This document shows, piece by piece, positions 14,915 through 20,099 of a stretch of 20,099 nt of DNA. The stretch comes from a virus. How positions within the stretch are numbered: position 1 is the stretch's first letter; every line of letters begins with the position of its first letter. The notes beneath the pieces are model-generated. The model was not told the DNA's origin, ran no database searches, and saw only the letters and a list, made by a program, of their open reading frames with translations. The stretch lies in IMG/VR virus record IMGVR_UViG_3300042731_001791, positions 1 to 20,099 of that record; one strand, 5' to 3'. Made by a program: the position numbers and the translations under genes.

Positions 14915-15056
14915 AAAAAAAGCACCATAAATATATGTCGGTTGGTAGCCACTAAAGAATAACCGTCAACTGTTACTCTACCACATATTTATAGTGCATA
15001 ATTGTTAAATTGTATATTGTTGTTAGTTGACGTTAATACCAAGCTACCACACTTGA
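14915..15056 (-). promoter_or_regulatory. structured leader with terminator-like hairpin before antirepressor (leader A)
   Basis: A hairpin at 14922-14997 (16-pair outer stem starting GCACTATAAATATGT with GCACC... on the other arm, then GGTAG/CTACC) ends in seven T at 14915-14921. Upstream, TGGTAGC (15043-15049) pairs perfectly with GCTACCA (14943-14949), and CGTCAACT (15025-15032) with AGTTGACG (14964-14971). These two nested pairings would break up the terminator. A stopped transcript would be about 142 nt, so a free small RNA is an alternative. Confidence 0.6.
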
Positions 15057-15062
15057 TAATAA

Positions 15063-15091
15063 ATTATAGCATATTTCTATATAAATTTCAA
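15063..15091 (-). promoter_or_regulatory. promoter for the antirepressor cassette
   Basis: TTGAAA (15086-15091), 17-base spacer, TATAAT (15063-15068) with an extended -10 (TGC just upstream). The -35 box begins right after the stop of the 58-aa gene. The start should be near 15056. Confidence 0.85.
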
Positions 15092-15268
15092 TCAAAAAGT
15101 TATGTTTTCATCAATTGCATTGTTAAACTCAGTCTGACAACTACACCATCCTTTGTTAGTTAATTCTTGCAATGTGTAGTCTTTTAACGCCTGTATTTCT
15201 GTTTCGTTACAACAGTGTTTCGCTTTTATTATAATTACTTTTTTCAAAGTTTCTTGATCCCAGCACAT
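15092..15268 (-). CDS. 58-aa cysteine-rich small protein
   Basis: ATG at 15268 with AAGGAGG upstream, 15 bases after the stop of the fibre-like gene. The 58 residues run MCWDQETLKKVIIIKAK, then HCCNETE, then LTNKGWCSCQTEF and end ENITF. Cys2, Cys19, Cys20, Cys42 and Cys44 with His18 suggest a small zinc-binding fold (CC ... CSC). The strong ribosome binding site and the tight fit into the operon support it as real despite the small size. No family is recognised. Confidence 0.65.
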   Translation of the reverse strand: MCWDQETLKKVIIIKAKHCCNETEIQALKDYTLQELTNKGWCSCQTEFNNAIDENITF

Positions 15269-15283
15269 ATTTTTCCTCCTTAA

Positions 15284-16717
15284 TTAATGCACTTGTAAAG
15301 TTGCATATGAAACTAATATATTTTGTGTTCCTGTGTTGTTTTCTATCCATGCTTCTATATAATCATCAGTTTCTACAGATATATTTGCTAAACAAGTGAC
15401 TTGAGTATCATTTTTTGCACTAGCTCTACCTCTACTAGAAATAATCGGAGTGCCATTTTTTGCAATATACAAAGATGCTGTAACTTCAACTCCAAGTTCT
15501 GGTTCTACAGTTGCAATTAACACTACATCTATTATAGCTTTTTCTATACCTGTATAATTTAATCTATCACTAGAAAGCAAAAATCTTTCTGTGTTTCCTT
15601 CTATCCATGATCCGGCAATTTTTACAGGTGTGTTTATAGCTGAAATTGTTGTATTAGATATATTGTTGTTTAAATATACTAATGCTTTTACCTCACTGTC
15701 TTCAATACCAGAATTTCCTGAATATTTCCAATATGGGTCTGTTTGATCCAAAGAGTCATTTCTAAACCATAATCCGCCTAAAGAACTATCAAAACTTACA
15801 CCCGTTACAACTCCTGCTTGAAGTGTACTTTGTGGATCAACATACATAATAGCTTCATTAGATTTTGGTTGTATATAGTTTCCTGAGTTAACTGAAAAAT
15901 TGTTCATTACACCTCTTAAGCTTAAAGCCGTTCCACCAACTAAATTTTGACCATCTGTCCACTGTAAAAAACTGAAATTTGTTCTTCCTACATTAATCAG
16001 ATCATATCCTTGTCCACAACCAACTGCTGCAAAAGATACTGTTAAGAATCCATAATTTTGTATAGTTCCTATATCGTTTGCAATAATCAAAGATATATCC
16101 GCTAATACACTCCCACCCTCTTCATTTAACAAAGAGTAATAACAGTCTGTATTATCTGCAAAATCTAAAAAAACAGGTTTATGTATTTCAAAAACTGTAG
16201 AACTAGTTATACTTTCAACATAAAAATATTCTTCACCTATACCAGTACCAACATTAGGAAATCTTACCCTGTCATTAACACTTAGATTATGATCTGTAGC
16301 AGTAGTTACAGTTGTGTTTGTTACAGATGTGCTAGGCAATAATTGCCAGTTATCTCCTAAATCAAATATTTTTCCATTAGGTGCTAATAATCCTATAGCT
16401 TTGAACCAATAAGAACTACGCTTCCCACTAGTTACAAACATTGCATCCGTTCCTTCATAAACTATTTGTCCACCTCCTCCACCAACTGCAAATGGATCAG
16501 TTGAAATAAATGTATTAAATGAATCGTCTAATTGTGCTATTTGATTTGTACCTATATTTATTTCTCCATCTATTACATAGCTTTGGTTTTGTGCCAGTGT
16601 TATAACTCCGCCAACCGGAGCAGGTAAATCATTTACATTTTTTATAACTTTGGAATTATTAAGCAATAGTGATATAAAAATATCTGATAACGCTAGTATC
16701 GTTGACTTTGTAACCAT
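15284..16717 (-). CDS. beta-rich fibre/spike-like virion protein (477 aa)
   Basis: Starts MVTKSTILALSDIFISLLLN, with its ATG abutting the previous stop. The early segment DLPAPVGGVITLAQNQSYVI then INIGTNQI is like the start of phage beta-helix (pectate-lyase-like) structural proteins. A Gly run (VGGGGGQIVYEG) follows. Residues about 135-195 (TTVTTATDHNLSVNDRVRF, then YVESITSSTVFEI) resemble the FCCH-like domain seen in phage structural proteins. The last 90 residues (VTASLYIAKNGTPIISSRGR, DDYIEAWIENNTG, ILVSYATLQV) look like a C1q/TNF-like trimeric head. So: a trimeric fibre. Its place between portal and protease suggests attachment to the head or neck rather than the tail tip (inference). 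Confidence 0.7.
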   Translation of the reverse strand: MVTKSTILALSDIFISLLLNNSKVIKNVNDLPAPVGGVITLAQNQSYVIDGEINIGTNQIAQLDDSFNTFISTDPFAVGGGGGQIVYEGTDAMFVTSGKRSSYWFKAIGLLAPNGKIFDLGDNWQLLPSTSVTNTTVTTATDHNLSVNDRVRFPNVGTGIGEEYFYVESITSSTVFEIHKPVFLDFADNTDCYYSLLNEEGGSVLADISLIIANDIGTIQNYGFLTVSFAAVGCGQGYDLINVGRTNFSFLQWTDGQNLVGGTALSLRGVMNNFSVNSGNYIQPKSNEAIMYVDPQSTLQAGVVTGVSFDSSLGGLWFRNDSLDQTDPYWKYSGNSGIEDSEVKALVYLNNNISNTTISAINTPVKIAGSWIEGNTERFLLSSDRLNYTGIEKAIIDVVLIATVEPELGVEVTASLYIAKNGTPIISSRGRASAKNDTQVTCLANISVETDDYIEAWIENNTGTQNILVSYATLQVH

Positions 16718-17070
16718 TATTCTTTCACCTCATTTATCCAGCATTCAAATGTTCCGTCTATTGATGTATCTTTTATTTTAATGGATGTTATCAAGTCTTG
16801 ATGATCGAATACAACATCATTAATAAAATCATCGTAAAAACTTCTATCGTTGATTTTAACTTGAGTTGGAGTTTTTACTAATATCGAGAAAGATAAATAT
16901 ACTCCCTCATTAATTTGACTAGAACTTAAAAACTCTTCTAAAGCAGCTCTAATATTTGTGTCTGTAATTAAATCGTAATCTGTAGATGTCGTTGTAAACT
17001 TAATAACAAAATGATCTCGCTCCCCTTCTACAAATTGAACTGATCCTCGTTTTACATTTTTCAAATACAT
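16717..17070 (-). CDS. hypothetical protein between portal-MuF and fibre-like gene (117 aa)
   Basis: Starts MYLKNVKRGSVQFVEGERDH; the portal stop and this start overlap as TAATG, with GGAGGAGATG before it. It is beta-rich (HFVIKFTTTSTDYDL, LSFSILVKTPTQVKI) and soluble, and its own stop abuts the next start, so the three genes are coupled. It may be an attachment adaptor or chaperone for the fibre-like protein encoded next. No family was recognised. Confidence 0.75.
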   Translation of the reverse strand: MYLKNVKRGSVQFVEGERDHFVIKFTTTSTDYDLITDTNIRAALEEFLSSSQINEGVYLSFSILVKTPTQVKINDRSFYDDFINDVVFDHQDLITSIKIKDTSIDGTFECWINEVKE

Positions 17071-19172
17071 TACATCTCCTCCATTCTATTTGTAATTTTT
17101 TCTAACTGTTTCTTAAATGCTTCTTCATAAGCTGCTGCAAACTTTTCTTCGTAAGGTAACAAAGTATTTTCCATTTTATTTAATTCAGCTGTTTTCATAA
17201 CGATATATTGATTATCAATTAATGTTTTTTTGTTGTCAAATTTTGGTATCATAGTACATCTGCATAATATATTTTCTTCTGCTTCTGCAAAATCTCCTGG
17301 TCTCATAGCTTCGTTACCTAATCCAGATATAAACATTTCATTAATTTTTACTGTTTGACCTTCCATTGTAGAGTGCCACTCTCTAACTCTTTCATCAGAT
17401 GCAGTCAGCCACTGTTTGAATGGAACTACTTCCGATTGACTATAACTTTGTAATTTTGTTTCTTGAAAAGCATTATGAGTTTCCGTTCTGACTATTCTTC
17501 TTAAGTTGTTAGGATTGTTATAATTTGAATACTGGTTATTATTTGCATCAATTATATTCCTAACAATTTCATTAACTCCTAACCCATCTTGTACGCCGCT
17601 TACAATTGTTGTTTTTAATACATTTTTGTAAGTTTCAGACATGTAAGCTATGTTTCTTCCTAAGTTTTCAGATAAAAACTCTATAGCTTCTGGATTTTCA
17701 ACATTAAACATTTCTGATATACCCAAAGCTGCTAATTCACTAGTTCCTAGATTTTGCATAAGATCAACATACTCTTCTACAACATCATCATATAGTTCTT
17801 CATTGCTAAACTCTTCATCTACTATAGAAGATAGTTCAATGCCTAAATCTTTTTTCTTTTTTTGTTCTTTCTCCGCTTTAATAAACTTTTCAAACTCTAA
17901 TTGCTTTTCAGTTGGCACTGTAAAAGTTTCACCTTGCGTATTTTTTACTTGTCCAGTTTCAAGCGACATTAATAGAGTACTAGAACTAATTGCAATCATG
18001 CTTCCATCTTCATACTCTTGTAATTGTTTTCCTGCTAAATCTAACCACCTTTTAGCCGTTGCTATGTGTGGAGCATTTTTATATATTTCTATTAATTGTT
18101 CTTTGTCTTCTGGAATTGCAGCATCAAAACTTAATATGTACTTTTTCCCCGGAAACATTTCCGGCATTACTTGGTAATTGTACATATTAATTATTCTGTT
18201 CAAACTTGGTATAATTTCTTTGTTATAAAATTGAGTAGCTATTATATATGCAGTTGATCTGTTTGACTTATCTATATCTCTATATACGTGATAAGATTTC
18301 TCTAAGTAATCTCTTTCAAATTTTCTTATTTCGTTAACTTGAGCGTCTTTGAAGTTTTCTGTCATTTTAACAGGTTTCAATTCAGATTGAGCGTTTAAGC
18401 CTATAATATCAACAGTGTCTCTTTTTAACCATCCACCAAACCTTGACTTCCAACTTTCTTTAATTCTGTCAGCTTGCGGTTGTGTGCCACCTATTAATTG
18501 AATCAAATAGTCAGGTATAAATTTATTATTAAATAAATTAGCTATTTGTTGTGATGACTTTTCAACTATTGCCATTTCATCTACTTGTGATTGCATTCTT
18601 CCCCAAAACTGGTTAAATGGACGTTCTAAGTCTCTATTACATACAGCTACTATATTATCTTTGTGTACTATCATATTGCTTTGATTGTTGAAAGTGATAT
18701 TGTAATATGGATATCCATCCGTAGGAAATGTATTAATCCAACTAGGATTAATTGCATGTACATATCTAACTTTACCAGTAGTAACTGTAAGCTCTTTTCC
18801 ACGATCCAAAAGTCCTATCATAGCTCCATTCGTCTCATAATATTTTGTCCACAGGATAACTTTCTCTTGAAATGTTACTCCTAACGGATCTCTTGCTGTT
18901 ATAATATTAAGTTGGCTATTCTTGTGATATTCGTCTGTCCTTCCTATCTCTCTAAGATCACCCTTTTGATTTTTCTGTTCCGATAATACAAATATAGTCT
19001 TCTCTAACTCATTTGTAATCTCACGCATAATACTTGACATTGTACTTGATTCTTTTACATATCTATTAATAGCACGTTTATTGGTTTTATCACGTTGATA
19101 ATTTTCTTTTGACCATAACGCACTAGTAGCCTGTGTTTGCTTAGGTTGTTTCTTCCTTTTAATTCCAAACAT
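17070..19172 (-). CDS. portal protein fused to MuF-like head morphogenesis domain (700 aa)
   Basis: The start MFGIKRKKQPKQTQATS at 19172 is preferred: GGAAGGGAG lies 7 bases upstream, whereas the ATG at 19196 has no good site and lies only a few bases from the predicted transcript start. Residues about 1-440 are an HK97-type portal (SWINTFPTDGYPYYNITF, then WGRMQSQVDEMAIVEKSSQQ and DKSNRSTAYIIATQFYNKEI). Residues about 505-645 are a MuF/SPP1 gp7-type domain (RRIVRTETHNAFQETKLQSY, KQWLTASDERVREWH, MRPGDFAEAEENILCRCTMI). The portal forms the dodecamer for DNA entry; MuF is a minor head protein. A 55-residue charged helical tail ends the protein. The fusion is the main oddity. Confidence 0.93.
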   Translation of the reverse strand: MFGIKRKKQPKQTQATSALWSKENYQRDKTNKRAINRYVKESSTMSSIMREITNELEKTIFVLSEQKNQKGDLREIGRTDEYHKNSQLNIITARDPLGVTFQEKVILWTKYYETNGAMIGLLDRGKELTVTTGKVRYVHAINPSWINTFPTDGYPYYNITFNNQSNMIVHKDNIVAVCNRDLERPFNQFWGRMQSQVDEMAIVEKSSQQIANLFNNKFIPDYLIQLIGGTQPQADRIKESWKSRFGGWLKRDTVDIIGLNAQSELKPVKMTENFKDAQVNEIRKFERDYLEKSYHVYRDIDKSNRSTAYIIATQFYNKEIIPSLNRIINMYNYQVMPEMFPGKKYILSFDAAIPEDKEQLIEIYKNAPHIATAKRWLDLAGKQLQEYEDGSMIAISSSTLLMSLETGQVKNTQGETFTVPTEKQLEFEKFIKAEKEQKKKKDLGIELSSIVDEEFSNEELYDDVVEEYVDLMQNLGTSELAALGISEMFNVENPEAIEFLSENLGRNIAYMSETYKNVLKTTIVSGVQDGLGVNEIVRNIIDANNNQYSNYNNPNNLRRIVRTETHNAFQETKLQSYSQSEVVPFKQWLTASDERVREWHSTMEGQTVKINEMFISGLGNEAMRPGDFAEAEENILCRCTMIPKFDNKKTLIDNQYIVMKTAELNKMENTLLPYEEKFAAAYEEAFKKQLEKITNRMEEM

Positions 19173-19210
19173 TAATTTTCTCCCTTCCAAAAACATTATT
19201 TTCCACTATA

Positions 19211-19239
19211 ATTTTACTACATTTACAGATTATAGTCAA
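19211..19239 (-). promoter_or_regulatory. promoter for the portal-fibre operon
   Basis: TTGACT (19234-19239), 17-base spacer, TAAAAT (19211-19216). The -35 lies within the end of the preceding terminator. The start should be near 19204, giving a leader of about 30 nt. Confidence 0.8.
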
Positions 19240-19270
19240 AAAATAAAAAAAGAGCCAATTAAGGCTCTTT
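19238..19270 (-). terminator. intrinsic terminator after the 198-aa gene
   Basis: AAAGAGCC (19263-19270), loop TTAATT, GGCTCTTT (19249-19256), then TTTTATTTTTT. The TAA stop of the upstream gene begins in the first arm. Confidence 0.93.
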
Positions 19271-19865
19271 AAACATCTAACTCAAACTTAACATTGTACA
19301 TTTCTTCTATTTCTTTAATAGTTTTAAACTCGCCATTTAAAACAAAAGGTCTGTACATTTTAGCATTTTCTGACAAAATATGATCTAAACAACTATTTTT
19401 TTCTATTTCAAATTTATAAGGAGCATAATTTAATTTGTTTATTTTTATCAACCACTTCTTAAACTCCTGAAAAGTAGATATAACTTGCACATCTTCAAAT
19501 ACTAGCTCTATGTTAAGTTTTTCTTTGCAGAACTCTTTTAAAGTATCATTATCTTGCTTTAAAATGTTATAATTGTGTCTTCCATATTTATCTTCTACAG
19601 TTATTGAGAAAATAGTATTATATATATCTCTTTTATAATCAAACCTTATTAAACCTTCAACTTGTTTAAACTCCGACCAATCGCCATTCCTAATCACAAC
19701 TTTTTGCATGTTATACTCCTTAATTTTATCGTTATATTTAATTTTAGCGTCAACTATATCTATTCCGTTTTCATCTACAGATATTGTTCCGGTTATCAAA
19801 ACGTCATCTCCACCAAACATGGCTTTGGATAGTTTGTTTAAATCTAACACATCTCTCCAACTCAT
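19269..19865 (-). CDS. hypothetical protein before the head operon (198 aa)
   Basis: Starts MSWRDVLDLNKLSKAMFGG at 19865, supported by AAAGGAGAG upstream; a later ATG (MFGGDDVLITG) has no better site. The N-terminal half is beta-rich and acidic (ITGTISVDENGIDIVDAKIK, FDYKRDIYNTIFSITVEDKY). The C-terminal half is helical (ISTFQEFKKWLIKINKL, FKTIKEIEEMYNVKFELDV). No cysteine cluster, membrane segment or known motif is seen. It is the last gene of the upstream transcript and overlaps the preceding gene by 62 bases. Unknown function. Confidence 0.75.
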   Translation of the reverse strand: MSWRDVLDLNKLSKAMFGGDDVLITGTISVDENGIDIVDAKIKYNDKIKEYNMQKVVIRNGDWSEFKQVEGLIRFDYKRDIYNTIFSITVEDKYGRHNYNILKQDNDTLKEFCKEKLNIELVFEDVQVISTFQEFKKWLIKINKLNYAPYKFEIEKNSCLDHILSENAKMYRPFVLNGEFKTIKEIEEMYNVKFELDV

Positions 19866-20099
19866 TTTTCACTCTCCTTTTATCTAATTCTATTTTATAT
19901 TCGCATAAATTAATAAAATTTATACAATCTTGTGGCAAATTAAAATAAAATCTTTCTTGTATATATTTATATATTTTAAACAAACACTCGTCAAGCTCAA
20001 CTTTAATTTCAAACCATATATAATCCACTACATAATCAATGTACCAATTAATTAACCAAGCTTGATCTATGTAAGGCATAAGTTCTATTAGATTTTTTA
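19804..20099 (-). CDS. hypothetical protein, probably running off the right edge
   Basis: The frame ends at 19804 and stays open to the right window edge. The ATG at 20079 has no Shine-Dalgarno sequence, and sense codons (K N L I E L) precede it, so the true start is likely outside. The visible part has PYIDQAWLINWYIDYVVDYI, is Trp/Tyr-rich and helical, and ends ERCVRFKQTIQSHVWWR. The 62-base overlap with the next gene is unusually long, which may mean a true overlap or a wrong 3' boundary from a frameshift. No family recognised. Confidence 0.5.
   Translation of the reverse strand, partial: KNLIELMPYIDQAWLINWYIDYVVDYIWFEIKVELDECLFKIYKYIQERFYFNLPQDCINFINLCEYKIELDKRRVKNELERCVRFKQTIQSHVWWR

Noticed and set aside
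14974-15000. Eight-codon leader peptide (ATG CAC TAT AAA TAT ... TAA) in the antirepressor leader
   Set aside because: No Shine-Dalgarno sequence precedes it and there is no run of one amino acid typical of attenuation peptides. Chance cannot be excluded.
14940-15000. tRNA-like look of the leader (GGTAGAG segment)
   Set aside because: No acceptor stem, T-loop (GGTTC) or anticodon arm can be built; the fold is a long terminator-like hairpin.
17650-18177. Plus-strand open frame of 175 codons
   Set aside because: Ser-rich shadow opposite the portal-MuF gene, with no ribosome binding site and no promoter.
19173-19196. Longer portal start at the ATG at 19196
   Set aside because: It lacks a clear ribosome binding site and lies only about 8 bases from the predicted transcript start.

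Overview
The window is one stretch of a tailed-phage (siphovirus-type) structural region, either a free phage or a prophage. Every convincing gene lies on the minus strand, so transcription runs from the right end (20099) to the left end (1). The DNA is very AT-rich. It has strong AGGAGG-type ribosome binding sites, sigma-70/sigma-A type promoters with 17-bp spacers, TGA used as a stop, and one TTG start. This fits a low-GC host such as a Bacillota or Fusobacteriota member; the sequence alone does not settle which.

Right to left: two unrecognised genes (one running off the right edge) end in a strong intrinsic terminator. That terminator is fused directly to a promoter for the head operon: a portal protein fused to a MuF domain, a 117-aa unknown, a 477-aa beta-rich fibre or spike-like protein, and a 58-aa Cys-rich small gene. 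Next comes a self-contained cassette with its own promoter, a folded leader, a KilA-N/KilAC antirepressor, two small genes and its own terminator. It splits the head genes, like a moron. A third promoter and a second folded leader then drive the HK97-type prohead protease, major capsid protein, a decoration-like protein with an inserted domain, four head-tail connector/neck/tail-completion genes, three tail-tube-like proteins, the tail assembly chaperones gpG/gpGT (joined by a -1 frameshift at GGGTTTA), a 1346-aa tape measure protein, two small unknown genes, and a YVTN beta-propeller protein cut by the left edge.

Head assembly: portal-MuF nucleates the shell. The protease removes a roughly 155-residue N-terminal delta domain from the capsid protein. 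The connector genes close the head, and the tube proteins polymerise around the tape measure with the chaperones' help. The tail tip (Dit, Tal, receptor-binding proteins) would lie further left, beginning with the propeller protein.

The most unusual part is regulatory. The antirepressor cassette and the protease-capsid operon each start with a promoter, an RNA leader with mutually exclusive pairings, and a terminator-like hairpin with a T7 run. Both leaders then share the same 17-nt junction (T7 followed by ATTGCAAAGG) into the ribosome binding site. They look like two attenuator or riboswitch-like elements, one on the lysis-lysogeny side and one on the capsid side. No tRNA, rRNA, CRISPR array, insertion sequence, integrase or origin was seen, and there is no gene-free stretch longer than 300 bases.
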